Origin: Athalassotoga saccharophila
GTDB lineage: Bacteria; Thermotogota; Thermotogae; Mesoaciditogales; Mesoaciditogaceae
Length of the DNA: 64,000 bases
Assembly: GCF_009936215.1 (NCBI RefSeq)
Contig: NZ_AP019551.1
Span: forward strand, 1,078,708 to 1,142,707
Reading direction: 5' to 3'
Shown here: positions 35,593-44,328 of the stretch, one piece after another
Numbering within the stretch: the first letter of the stretch is position 1
Layout of the letters: each line of letters starts with the position of its first letter
The notes under the pieces: generated by a model
What the model was told of the DNA's origin: nothing
What the model saw: only the letters and a program-made list of their open reading frames with translations
The model's database searches: none
Program-made: the position numbers and the translations under genes

Positions 35593-37184
35593 ATAAACTA
35601 ATGCTTTTGATAAGATACAAACTAAAGATGTGGTCCAATATACCCTTGAGAAGGGGAAAAAGAAGAATTCCGCTTTCTCTCTACATTTTGATTCTTTCTG
35701 GTGTCTTCATTGGCATAAGTGTGCCTCTTTATCTATTTACTCTGGATTTATTTAGAAATTATTCTACCATAATTTTCAACGGGATAAGTCTTGCGGATCT
35801 TTTTGTCGAAATATCGATGATAGGCATCTTTGTACTTGTCATTGTTACCGATACCCCTGCCATAGCCCTCAACGTTTTCATGAGCGAAGATGTGGACTTT
35901 TTACTGTCTCTTCCGATCAAACAATCAACTATATTCATTTCGAAAAACCTTGAGACGATAATTCAAGGTGGTTTCCCCGCACTTTTTGTAATACCTCTAT
36001 TGATTTCTTACGCAAATGCAACGATGATGCCGTGGTACAGGATAATCGTGATGTTTTTAATGTACATAATTTATTTCATGATAATTAATTCCCTCTCGTC
36101 AATGATAGCACTTGGCGTCTCTAAGGTTGCGTCAAGATCCGGTACCCAGCGTTTCATGGTCTTTACATCTTTGATCGTCTATGTGCTGTCCATTCTTTTG
36201 ATGAGTACAATTGGATCTCTTCCAAATGAAAAGAACTTAACGGAAGCCTTTGCAAGTTACATAAACACAATAAATCTTCCATTTCTTCCTTCGACGTGGT
36301 TTATCAATGCCGTAAATCTCCGGATTGACGGGATCTTACCATTGATAATCACATCTGCCATTTTAGTCTTTGTAACTTACAGGATCTCTTCTTCTGGCAT
36401 ATTATCTGGATACTCTCAAATGAAGAGCGCAACCAAGCATGTCAAAAGGAGAAATTACAATTTAAAGAGTCCAACTCAGGCCTTTATATCGAAGGATTTA
36501 AAATTGATGAGAAGGGAACCTTCTATCCTCTTTTTGCTCATCTATCCGGCAATCTTTCCATTCTTTTTACTCATTGGAGGGCTTATGAGAAAGGGCGAGG
36601 GTTCGATCGCCAATGCCCTGACGGGTGGTATCCTGATATCCATCTTTATCTCTTCCATGTATACCATTATCGCCACGGCAAGTTTGATCTCGATAGAGAT
36701 AAAGGTTGGTGAATTCATAAAAACATTGCCAGTGGGAAATAGAACTCCTTTGTGGAGTAAAGCCTTTGTCATTACCGGTGCCTTTGCCATCGTCATGATG
36801 ATAACTTTCTTTATCCTCTCGGCATTTTTTGGTGGTTTGATCTTATCCGTTATCACGGTTCTTCTATCCATTCCTGTGCTTTTAATACTTTCATTTTTTG
36901 GAGTTTACGCGACAGTCAAATGGCCAAATTCAATCGGTGGTGCGAGACGTCCGCTCAACACTACGGGGAATTTTGTAAGTATGGGAATAGGCTTTCTTGG
37001 AGCGATGATTGCCACATCTGAAGGCCTTTATTTCTCGGGAAACAGAATATTGTTTTCTCCAGTCTATGAATTTTTGATCTTTCTTGTAGCGCCTATCGTT
37101 GGCGAAATCATCATGGCCTTTGTGATCTTCAAATTGTTATCGAAGATCGACTGGGCCAATCCTTACGAGATCGAAAATAAATGA
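35589..37184 (+). CDS. ABC exporter permease, large ABC-2-like
   Basis: 531 residues with about 12 predicted membrane segments, twice the number in a usual ABC-2 half, as if two permease units were fused. A SEDVDFLLSLPIKQSTIFISK segment (about residues 98-118) resembles the coupling region of putative ABC exporters, and a second such segment, VGEFIKTLPVGNRTPLWSKA, occurs near 375. The cargo is unknown. It is paired with the overlapping ATPase gene. Confidence 0.75.
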   Translation: MNKLMLLIRYKLKMWSNIPLRRGKRRIPLSLYILILSGVFIGISVPLYLFTLDLFRNYSTIIFNGISLADLFVEISMIGIFVLVIVTDTPAIALNVFMSEDVDFLLSLPIKQSTIFISKNLETIIQGGFPALFVIPLLISYANATMMPWYRIIVMFLMYIIYFMIINSLSSMIALGVSKVASRSGTQRFMVFTSLIVYVLSILLMSTIGSLPNEKNLTEAFASYINTINLPFLPSTWFINAVNLRIDGILPLIITSAILVFVTYRISSSGILSGYSQMKSATKHVKRRNYNLKSPTQAFISKDLKLMRREPSILFLLIYPAIFPFFLLIGGLMRKGEGSIANALTGGILISIFISSMYTIIATASLISIEIKVGEFIKTLPVGNRTPLWSKAFVITGAFAIVMMITFFILSAFFGGLILSVITVLLSIPVLLILSFFGVYATVKWPNSIGGARRPLNTTGNFVSMGIGFLGAMIATSEGLYFSGNRILFSPVYEFLIFLVAPIVGEIIMAFVIFKLLSKIDWANPYEIENK

Positions 37185-37194
37185 GGTGATCGAA

Positions 37195-37632
37195 GTGAAG
37201 ATATCAATCGGAAGCGACCATGCAGGATTTGAATTAAAAGAACATGTGAAAAAGTATTTAGAATCTAAAGGTATAGAGGTTGTAGATGAAGGGACTTATT
37301 CATCCGATTCCGTTGATTATCCAATCTTTGCCGGGAAGGTTGTAAAAGATCTACAGAACAAAATGGCAGATTACGGGATATTGATATGTGGAACTGGCCT
37401 TGGAATGTCTATAACGGCAAACAAATTCAAAAATATATACGCCGCGCTCTGCCTTTATCCGACTATGGCGAAATATGCGAGAATGCATAACAATGCCAAT
37501 GTGCTTGTGATGGCAGGAAGATTGATGGGACCAACGCTTGCCGAGGAGACAGTGGACACATTTCTATCGACAAACTTCGAAGGAGGTCGTCATCAGAGAA
37601 GAATAGACGAAATAAAGGAAATAGAGAAATGA
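37195..37632 (+). CDS. rpiB: Ribose 5-phosphate isomerase B
   Basis: 145 residues, typical RpiB/LacAB fold: ISIGSDHAGFELKEHVKKYL at the N-terminus, YPIFAGKVVKDLQNK, GILICGTGLGMSITANKF (Cys of the active site) and NNANVLVMAGRLMG. It interconverts ribose 5-phosphate and ribulose 5-phosphate. GAGGTG six bases before this GTG selects it over a GTG three codons upstream. Confidence 0.94.
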   Translation: MKISIGSDHAGFELKEHVKKYLESKGIEVVDEGTYSSDSVDYPIFAGKVVKDLQNKMADYGILICGTGLGMSITANKFKNIYAALCLYPTMAKYARMHNNANVLVMAGRLMGPTLAEETVDTFLSTNFEGGRHQRRIDEIKEIEK

Positions 37633-38471
37633 TAAAGTTTATCGGCATAGATTTAGATGGCACGTTACTCGATTCCGAAAAGAAAATATCTGAAAAAAAT
37701 TTAAAAGCAATCGAAATGGCCGAAAAGGCCGGCATTAAAGTGACAATCTTTACCGGCAGATCGCTAATAGCCGCGGAAGAATATCTCGACGCCATTTCAT
37801 CTGACATACCCGGCGTCTTTCAAAATGGTGCTTTCATTTCCACGATAAAGTCGAGAAAGGTTATCAAGAAAATCACACTTTCTCACAGATGCGCTCGGGA
37901 GATAATATCTGCGGCCAAAAAATACGATCTGTTCGTCATTTTATTTACGAATTTTACAGAAACGCCAGACATGATCTACGATAAAGAATGGCCAGAGGAT
38001 TCAAATTACACGGGATATTTTGAAAGAAATGCCTACAGGATGGTGAAAGTTTCCGACATCGCCAATTGTGTAGGTGAGGAGGTAAGCGAGATCTCAATCG
38101 TTGGAGATTTTGAAAAAATAAAGTCCATGCAAAAAGAGATAAGGTGTACGGATTACACGATGATCCTCAGCACTCTTTTTTCAAATAACAACGAAGCCTT
38201 TGTCGAATGCTTTGGTCCCGGATGTGGAAAAGAAAAGGCTTTTGAATTTCTAATCGAATCTCTCGGCGTGAAGAGATCAGATACGGCCTTTATAGGAGAC
38301 AATTACAACGATCTTGAGGTATTAAAGATCACCGGCTACCCAGTTGTGATGGGCAATTCGTATGTTCCACAAGAACTTCTTAAGATAGCAAAGTACGTAA
38401 CATCCTCAAATGACGAAAATGGGGTTGCAAAGGCAATAGAACACATGGTGAGATACTCTCACCACTTATAA
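37629..38471 (+). CDS. Cof-type HAD phosphatase
   Basis: 280 residues of the Cof/IIB HAD subfamily: FIGIDLDGTLLDSEKKIS (motif I), VTIFTGRSLIAAEEYL (motif II), GPGCGKEKAFEFLIESLGV (motif III lysine) and AFIGDNYNDLEVLKITGYPV (motif IV), with an alpha/beta C2 cap between. It should hydrolyse a sugar phosphate or FMN-like substrate. It overlaps rpiB by four bases. Confidence 0.88.
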   Translation: MIKFIGIDLDGTLLDSEKKISEKNLKAIEMAEKAGIKVTIFTGRSLIAAEEYLDAISSDIPGVFQNGAFISTIKSRKVIKKITLSHRCAREIISAAKKYDLFVILFTNFTETPDMIYDKEWPEDSNYTGYFERNAYRMVKVSDIANCVGEEVSEISIVGDFEKIKSMQKEIRCTDYTMILSTLFSNNNEAFVECFGPGCGKEKAFEFLIESLGVKRSDTAFIGDNYNDLEVLKITGYPVVMGNSYVPQELLKIAKYVTSSNDENGVAKAIEHMVRYSHHL

Positions 38472-38553
38472 TGAAAGCATTTTTACCGAGTCGCAGCAAT
38501 GACAGATAATGGCACGTAGCGCATGACGGATTTGATAAAAGCGGGTGTTATCG

Positions 38554-38913
38554 TTAAATCTTTAAAGATAGAGAAAGAATCTCCTCAAGTCTTTCAGATC
38601 TGCCGGCAAGAAAAAGATATCCTATAACGCTTTCTAAGGCGGTAGCTTTTCTGTAAGATGGATCTTTACTTCTCGGACTTTTTAAATTTCTTCCTCTCAT
38701 CGCTATTTCTTTTTCATCTTCATGCAAGAATGGCTCGATAAAATCGTACTTGATTGCTTGCGACTTTGCATTGACGTGCGCTTTGACTGTCTTACTGTCA
38801 AATGAAAAGGATAACCTGCAATAAAGTTCAAAGACCGCATCTCCGATGTAGGCAAGATCTTTCGTTGATATCTCTCTTAAATCTTTTTTAAATTCAATTC
38901 CAAATGCCTTCAT
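38554..38913 (-). CDS. mrnC: Mini-ribonuclease III
   Basis: 119 residues: a single RNase III catalytic domain without a dsRNA-binding domain. TKDLAYIGDAVFELYCRLSF carries the catalytic Asp/Glu region, VNAKSQAIKYDFIEPFLHED and KATALESVIGYLFLAGR (Glu) the rest. MrnC matures 23S rRNA. It overlaps pth by four bases and is the last gene of the valS operon. Confidence 0.92.
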   Translation of the reverse strand: MKAFGIEFKKDLREISTKDLAYIGDAVFELYCRLSFSFDSKTVKAHVNAKSQAIKYDFIEPFLHEDEKEIAMRGRNLKSPRSKDPSYRKATALESVIGYLFLAGRSERLEEILSLSLKI

Positions 38914-39464
38914 GGTAACTTTAAAGAATTGTATCTGTTCATAGCCACGTCTATACCATCCTTGAATATAACTATCGCCGCCTCAACGGCGCGATCGATT
39001 ACACTATCCACGATTGAGAATTCTTCATCGCTAAATCTTCCGAGTACATGTTCAATGGCGTCTGATCTTTTTGGACCTATGCCTATTCTAATCCTTGGAA
39101 AGTTCTGTGTCCCGAGGTGCTCGATTATCGATTTAACACCGTTATGTCCTCCTGCCGATCCTGAAGGCCTTATTCTCATCTTTCCAACTTCGAGATCGAG
39201 ATCGTCGTATACAACCAAAGGAGGATCTACAACATAGAGAGAGTTAAAGATCAATCCGCTTTGATTCATAAAAGTTAAAGGCTTTACCAAAGAGATTTCG
39301 AGACCTTCCGCAATCGTAGAATAAAGAAGGTAATCCACCTTTTGAACCGTTTCAAAAGGTGGATATTTTTTTAGAAACTTATCGACAAAGATAAAACCTA
39401 CATTGTGACGTGTAAGAGCATATTTTTTGCCGGGATTGCCGAGACCAATTATAAGACTGGACAA
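38910..39464 (-). CDS. pth: Peptidyl-tRNA hydrolase
   Basis: 184 residues with the Pth signatures IIGLGNPGKKYALTRHNVGF (catalytic His), VKPLTFMNQSG, VYDDLDLEVGKMRIR (Asp) and GSAGGHNGVKSIIEHLGTQN. It releases tRNA from dropped-off peptides. Start is a TTG adjacent to the rplY stop, with GAGGAGAAG ahead of it; the rplY-pth pair is conserved widely. Confidence 0.96.
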   Translation of the reverse strand: MSSLIIGLGNPGKKYALTRHNVGFIFVDKFLKKYPPFETVQKVDYLLYSTIAEGLEISLVKPLTFMNQSGLIFNSLYVVDPPLVVYDDLDLEVGKMRIRPSGSAGGHNGVKSIIEHLGTQNFPRIRIGIGPKRSDAIEHVLGRFSDEEFSIVDSVIDRAVEAAIVIFKDGIDVAMNRYNSLKLP

Positions 39465-40124
39465 TTACTTCTCCTCTGCTTCTGCCTCTTCTTCTTTCTT
39501 ACCCTTTGTCTTTATGGCTTCAGGTTCAGAAGTCTCGGCACTTTCTGCGGGTGCAGGAGCGGCAACCTCTTCGGCCCTCGGAGCCTTTATGGTCGCTATG
39601 ACATCTTCTGGATCGTGAAGTATCTTTACGCCTTCCGGAATCTTCAGATCTTTGACTCTTAATGAATCTCCTATCTTCATGGAAGAGATATCGATCTTTA
39701 TCTCTTCGATTATGTTCGAAGGTAGGGCCTCACCTTCAACATCTCTTAAAAGCACGTCGAGAATTCCTCCGGCTTTGACTCCTTCGGATTCGCCAGAAAG
39801 TTCTACAGGCATTTTGAATCTCATCGGTTTGGCCGGATCTGGTTCATAAAGATCAACGTGAATTATCTTTCCGTTTACCTTATGAAATTGAACAGATTTT
39901 ACAAAGACATTTCTTTCTTCGGTACTTCCATTGAGATCTACGGTAAGACGCACAGGAGTCGTTTCCTTTGCTTTGGAAATAAGAGATTCGATCTCTCCCT
40001 GAAGTAGTTGAATTTCAAGATTTTCACGATTCGGGCCGTAAACAATGGCAGGAATCTTACCTACCTTGACGAGGTTTTTTGCTTTTCCCTTTTCTCTTGC
40101 GCTGGCTTTGAGTTGGACAGCCAT
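39465..40124 (-). CDS. rplY: 50S ribosomal protein L25 (Ctc form)
   Basis: 219 residues: an N-terminal L25 domain (LKASAREKGKAKNLVKVGKI, VYGPNRENLEIQL) binding 5S rRNA, and a C-terminal TL5/Ctc beta domain (IHVDLYEPDPAKPMRFKMPV, VRDL-like KDLKIPEGVKIL). The tail after residue about 185 is low-complexity, rich in Ala and Glu. AAGGAGG precedes the ATG. Confidence 0.95.
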   Translation of the reverse strand: MAVQLKASAREKGKAKNLVKVGKIPAIVYGPNRENLEIQLLQGEIESLISKAKETTPVRLTVDLNGSTEERNVFVKSVQFHKVNGKIIHVDLYEPDPAKPMRFKMPVELSGESEGVKAGGILDVLLRDVEGEALPSNIIEEIKIDISSMKIGDSLRVKDLKIPEGVKILHDPEDVIATIKAPRAEEVAAPAPAESAETSEPEAIKTKGKKEEEAEAEEK

Positions 40125-40136
40125 TTAAATTCCTCC

Positions 40137-41078
40137 TTACTTGAACAATATGCTAACTGATAAACTTTTTCTTATCCTTATCATTGCCTCTCCGAACAAA
40201 GAGGCAACGGAGACGATCTTTATCTTATCGGGCAATTCATCGTGTGCTATGGTGTCTGTAACGTAGACGGTGTCTATGTCTGATTTATCGAGCATTTCAA
40301 GCGCATTTTGAGAAAAAAGACCATGAGTTGCGCAGGCGATAACCTTTGTAGATCCTTTTTGCTTCAAAAGTTTTGCACCCTCTATCAAAGTTCTACCGGT
40401 GTCTATCATATCATCAAACATTATAGATGACATGCCTTCAACATCACCTATGACATGAAGTATCTCTGCAACATTCTCCTTTGGTCTTCTTTTGTCGAGA
40501 ATGGCGATCGGTAACCCCATCTTCTCCGCGAATTTTCGGGCACGCTTTACTGCCCCTACATCGGGAGAAACTACAACTGTTTTATCTTTATCTATACATT
40601 CATGTTTCTTAAGGGCCTCAACAAAAACTGGAAAAGACTGTAAATTATCCACGGGAATATCAAAAAAGCCTTGTATTTGCTCGCTGTGCAAATCCATCGT
40701 CAAAATTCTCGAGGCACCGGCGACGGTCAACAAATTTGCAACGAGTTTGGCCGTTATAGGATCTCTTCCGCGCGCTTTTCTATCCTGCCTTGCGTATCCG
40801 TAATATGGGATGACCACTGCTATAGATCCTGCCGATGCACGCTTGAGAGCATCTATTAGTATGAGCAACTCCATGAGATTGTCATTGACCGGAGGAGAGG
40901 TTGATTGAATTAGAAACACATCGTGCCCTCTCACAGTTTCCTCTATCCTCATGTTTATTTCTCCATCGGCAAACCTCGAAATCTCAACATGAGTTGGACT
41001 TACGTTGAGATACGAACATATCTTCTCAAGCAACGGCCTGTTAGAGGAACCACCAAGGATCTTCATGTCATTTTTCAT
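40137..41078 (-). CDS. prs: Ribose-phosphate pyrophosphokinase
   Basis: 313 residues of PRPP synthetase: LLEKICSYLNVSPTHVEISR, VIPYYGYARQDRKARGRDPI (ATP site), MDLHSEQIQGFFDIPVDNLQ, VVSPDVGAVKRARKFAEKMG and the PRPP loop DDMIDTGRTLIEGAKLLK. It makes PRPP from ribose 5-phosphate and ATP. It overlaps glmU by 11 bases, the gene pair seen in many bacteria. Confidence 0.97.
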   Translation of the reverse strand: MKNDMKILGGSSNRPLLEKICSYLNVSPTHVEISRFADGEINMRIEETVRGHDVFLIQSTSPPVNDNLMELLILIDALKRASAGSIAVVIPYYGYARQDRKARGRDPITAKLVANLLTVAGASRILTMDLHSEQIQGFFDIPVDNLQSFPVFVEALKKHECIDKDKTVVVSPDVGAVKRARKFAEKMGLPIAILDKRRPKENVAEILHVIGDVEGMSSIMFDDMIDTGRTLIEGAKLLKQKGSTKVIACATHGLFSQNALEMLDKSDIDTVYVTDTIAHDELPDKIKIVSVASLFGEAMIRIRKSLSVSILFK

Positions 41079-42411
41079 CAGATTCTCTCCTTTTTACCCA
41101 TTCCTCTTTGTTAACCTGCCTTGCTCTTCCGAGGGCAAGGGCATTGGGCGGAACATCTTCTGTTATAGTCGAACCGGCCCCAACAAAGGCATTGTCCCCA
41201 ACCTTAACTGGAGCAACAAGTGCCGTATTCGAACCTATGAAAGCATTCTTGCCTATGAAGGTCTGATTCTTCTTGACCCCGTCGTAATTGCACGTTATGG
41301 TTCCCGCCCCTATATTCGTGTTTTCCCCTATCGTTGCATCTCCAAGATATGTAAGGTGCTGTGCCTTAACGTTGTTAAAAAGATGTGAATTCTTCACCTC
41401 AACATAATTTCCAACCTTCACGTTATTTTCTATGACAGTTCCGGGTCTCAAACGCGAAAATGGTCCTATTGAACAATTTTCTCCAATAATCGCACCGTTA
41501 CAATCAGAACTTATGACTACGCTCTTACTTCCGATCTTACAATCCAATACAACCGCATAAGGACCGATCGTAGATCCGGAAGATACTTCGGTCTTTCCGT
41601 ATATAAAAGTGAATGGTTTTACAGTTACTCCAGGTTCTATTTTAGCATCGGGACCTATAAAGGTGGTGTCGGGATCTTCGATGGTAACACCAGAATCCAT
41701 AAGGGAAAAGTTTATCATTTCTCTCGCACGTCTTATCAAAGAAGCGAGTTCACGCTGCGTGTTCACTCCCATCACGGTGTCTGGATCGGACGTTTCGATC
41801 GTTTCAACCTTAAAATCGCTGTTTGCAAGTATCTCTATAGAATCGGTAAGATAATATTCTGCTTTTTTATTGTCATTCTTTATCCTTTCAAGAGCGTAAA
41901 GTAATGCCTTTGAGTTAAAAACATAAACGCCGCTATTTACCTCTTTTATAGATCTTATCTCATCACTTGCGTCTGCCTCTTCGACGATTTTTTCAATTTT
42001 TCCATTCTTTCTCAAAACTCTTCCGTATCCAAATGGATTTGAAAGGGAAGCCGTCAAAACTACCAAATCCGCTTCCGAATCAAAGAGTTTTCTTAATATT
42101 TCGGCAGGGATCAAGGGCATGTCTGCGTAAAGGATCAAGATCCTTCCGTCCAAAAAAGGCAATGCCGATTTTACCGCATCGGCCGTTCCAAGTTGTTCTT
42201 TCTGAACGAATACCTTTACATCTTTAAGAAAAGGGTATATATCTTGGGCCGAATGGCCGACCACCACTCCTATTTCATCGGCTCCGGCCGATCTTGCGGC
42301 ATCAATGACCCAATTTATAAGAGGTTTTCCAAGTACCTCATGAAGAACTTTTGGCTTCGGAGAGTTCATTCTTTTTCCAAGTCCTCCGGCCAAAATAAGC
42401 GCCTTATTCAT
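41068..42411 (-). CDS. glmU: Bifunctional GlmU (GlcN-1-P acetyltransferase / UDP-GlcNAc pyrophosphorylase)
   Basis: 447 residues. The N-terminal uridyltransferase has LAGGLGKRMNSPKPKVLHEV and ADMPLIPAEI, and the C-terminal left-handed beta-helix shows hexapeptide rungs (IGPFSRLRPGTVIENNVKVG, LGDATIGENTNIGAGTITCN, KNAFIGSNTALVAPVKVGDN). It makes UDP-GlcNAc for peptidoglycan. It starts 42 bases after ruvA. Confidence 0.96.
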   Translation of the reverse strand: MNKALILAGGLGKRMNSPKPKVLHEVLGKPLINWVIDAARSAGADEIGVVVGHSAQDIYPFLKDVKVFVQKEQLGTADAVKSALPFLDGRILILYADMPLIPAEILRKLFDSEADLVVLTASLSNPFGYGRVLRKNGKIEKIVEEADASDEIRSIKEVNSGVYVFNSKALLYALERIKNDNKKAEYYLTDSIEILANSDFKVETIETSDPDTVMGVNTQRELASLIRRAREMINFSLMDSGVTIEDPDTTFIGPDAKIEPGVTVKPFTFIYGKTEVSSGSTIGPYAVVLDCKIGSKSVVISSDCNGAIIGENCSIGPFSRLRPGTVIENNVKVGNYVEVKNSHLFNNVKAQHLTYLGDATIGENTNIGAGTITCNYDGVKKNQTFIGKNAFIGSNTALVAPVKVGDNAFVGAGSTITEDVPPNALALGRARQVNKEEWVKRRESDEK

Positions 42412-42453
42412 TCCCGATCACCCATCACATTATACAACTTTTTCAACATTAAT

Positions 42454-43014
42454 TCATACCTTTCTTAAAATGGAAAGGGCACCTTTAACGATTTCCTCAA
42501 GATTTTTTCCATTGACGGCCGCTTTTTCAACGGCCACAAATGCGTCGTTACGAGAAAATCCCAAAGCGATAAGCGTTTCAACAGCCTCTCCAAGATTTGG
42601 ATTCAGTTGGGAGGACTTTATCTTTCCGGAAAGTTCAAGTATTATCCTTTCGGCAGTTTTCTGACCGATGCCCGGCAAAGAACTGAGAAATTTTATATCC
42701 TTCGTTTCAACGGCAGAAGAAAAATTTTGAAGATCAAGAACTTCCATTATTCTTAAAGCATTTTTCTTCCCGATACCGTTAACGCTTGTTAAAACATCGT
42801 AAAGATATCTCTCTTCTTCACTTAAAAACCCCACAAGTTCTACCGGTTCTCCCTCTTTTACGTCTTCACGTACATACACAAGCAACTCTTGACCTTCATT
42901 TAAAAATTCCAAATCTTTTGAAGTCATGACAACATCATAGAGTATATTCCCGGTGTCAAGGACGATATGGTTTGAGTCTTTTTTGAATATTTTTCCACGT
43001 AATGCCCATATCAC
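42454..43014 (-). CDS. ruvA: Holliday junction DNA helicase RuvA
   Basis: 186 residues, the family's usual length: domain I begins MIWALRGKIFKKDSNHIVLD, the two helix-hairpin-helix units are LTSVNGIGKKNALRIMEV and LSSLPGIGQKTAERIILELS, and domain III (LNPNLGEAVETLIALGFSRN) contacts RuvB. The GTG overlapping the folC stop as GTGA is chosen, because a longer in-frame extension into folC has no family similarity. Confidence 0.92.
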   Translation of the reverse strand: MIWALRGKIFKKDSNHIVLDTGNILYDVVMTSKDLEFLNEGQELLVYVREDVKEGEPVELVGFLSEEERYLYDVLTSVNGIGKKNALRIMEVLDLQNFSSAVETKDIKFLSSLPGIGQKTAERIILELSGKIKSSQLNPNLGEAVETLIALGFSRNDAFVAVEKAAVNGKNLEEIVKGALSILRKV

Positions 43015-44324
43015 GTTTCGGACTTCACGCCCCTTAAAAAACTCCTCGCAAATCCAACCGTGTAAAAGGATCCGGTTATAACCGAGATCGCGTTTTCCTT
43101 CTTGGAGATATTCGTACAAAGATCAGTTGCTTCTTCAATTTCCTTTACAAATCCTATGTTGTCGTAATGCCTTACGGCCCAATCGTATATCTCAAATGGA
43201 TTCTTCGCACGTTCATTTCTCGGTGACGTCAAATAGATCCTTCTAAACACGGGAGCAATTATCTCTATCATACGTTTGTAATCTTTATCATTCAGAATAC
43301 CAACTACCGCGTTCATTTGTCGGGATGGGAAATAGATTTTAAGATTTTTCTTGAGCATTTCCATTGCAGGCGCGTTATGGGCTACATCCAAAATTATAGT
43401 CGAATCGGAAGGGAACCATTCAAATCTCCCTTCCCACGGTATCGTGAAGATCGTTTTGTAAATTTTGTCCTTGTCTATCTTTATAAACCCTATCTCATCG
43501 AGGTATTCAATAACCTCCAAAGATATGGCAATGTTGTTTATTGCCGCAAGGCCATTCATTCTCGTCTCGAGAGAGAGTTTTAACCTTTTTCCGACAAAGT
43601 CAAAGGCATTTCTTGCGAATTCTATCCTTTTAACGATGTATCTGAAATCTTTACCTATTCGTCTAACCTCAGAATTCAATTCTTTTGCCCTGTTCGTTAT
43701 AACTCTTAAAGGTTCTGCTTTGTACTCGCCCGTTATAACCGGTGAGTGAGCCTTTATTATCCCGGACTTTTCAAATGCTATCTGGGAAAGTGTATTCCCA
43801 AGGACATTCATGTGATCGTAATCTATTATCGTTATGACCGAGCAAAGAGGATCATCGACAACATTTGTCGCATCAAACCTTCCGCCCATTCCCACCTCTG
43901 AAACGACGACATCCACTTTTTGATCTTTGAAGTACAAAAAGGCCATGGCCGTAACAATTTCAAAAAAGGTCGGCTTCATCATAGGATCTGCAGACATCTC
44001 TTCAGCCTCTTTTATAACCATTTCGTAAACATCGACTGCCCGATCTTCAGGTATAAAGACATCGTCTATTCTAATTCTTTCTCTGAAAGTTTCAAGATGC
44101 GGAGAAAAATAAGTTCCAACCTTAAGGCCATGCGAAGTCAGAAGTTTTCCGATCGTTCTCGTGACAGTTCCTTTACCATTTGTACCAGTTACATGGATGT
44201 ACTTGAAACTTTTTTGGGGATTTCCTAACCTATCGAGTAACCTTTCTATTCTGTCAAGGCCAAGTCTTATTTTTGCCTCCGGATGAAAGGAGAACAATCT
44301 GTTTATCATCTCTTCGTAATTCAT
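43011..44324 (-). CDS. folC: Folylpolyglutamate synthase / dihydrofolate synthase
   Basis: 437 residues of the Mur ligase-like family: the P-loop VTGTNGKGTVTRTIGKLLTS, SPHLETFRERIRID, VVSEVGMGGRFDATNVVDDP, IIDYDHMNVLGNTLSQIAFE (carbamylated-Lys region) and VAHNAPAMEML near 300. It adds glutamate to folates. It lies four bases after valS. Confidence 0.93.
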   Translation of the reverse strand: MNYEEMINRLFSFHPEAKIRLGLDRIERLLDRLGNPQKSFKYIHVTGTNGKGTVTRTIGKLLTSHGLKVGTYFSPHLETFRERIRIDDVFIPEDRAVDVYEMVIKEAEEMSADPMMKPTFFEIVTAMAFLYFKDQKVDVVVSEVGMGGRFDATNVVDDPLCSVITIIDYDHMNVLGNTLSQIAFEKSGIIKAHSPVITGEYKAEPLRVITNRAKELNSEVRRIGKDFRYIVKRIEFARNAFDFVGKRLKLSLETRMNGLAAINNIAISLEVIEYLDEIGFIKIDKDKIYKTIFTIPWEGRFEWFPSDSTIILDVAHNAPAMEMLKKNLKIYFPSRQMNAVVGILNDKDYKRMIEIIAPVFRRIYLTSPRNERAKNPFEIYDWAVRHYDNIGFVKEIEEATDLCTNISKKENAISVITGSFYTVGFARSFLRGVKSET

Positions 44325-44328
44325 ACGA

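Noticed and set aside
38472-38553. Possible RNA gene or terminator between convergent genes
   Set aside because: No stable hairpin with a T run or recognisable RNA fold is seen in the 82 bases.
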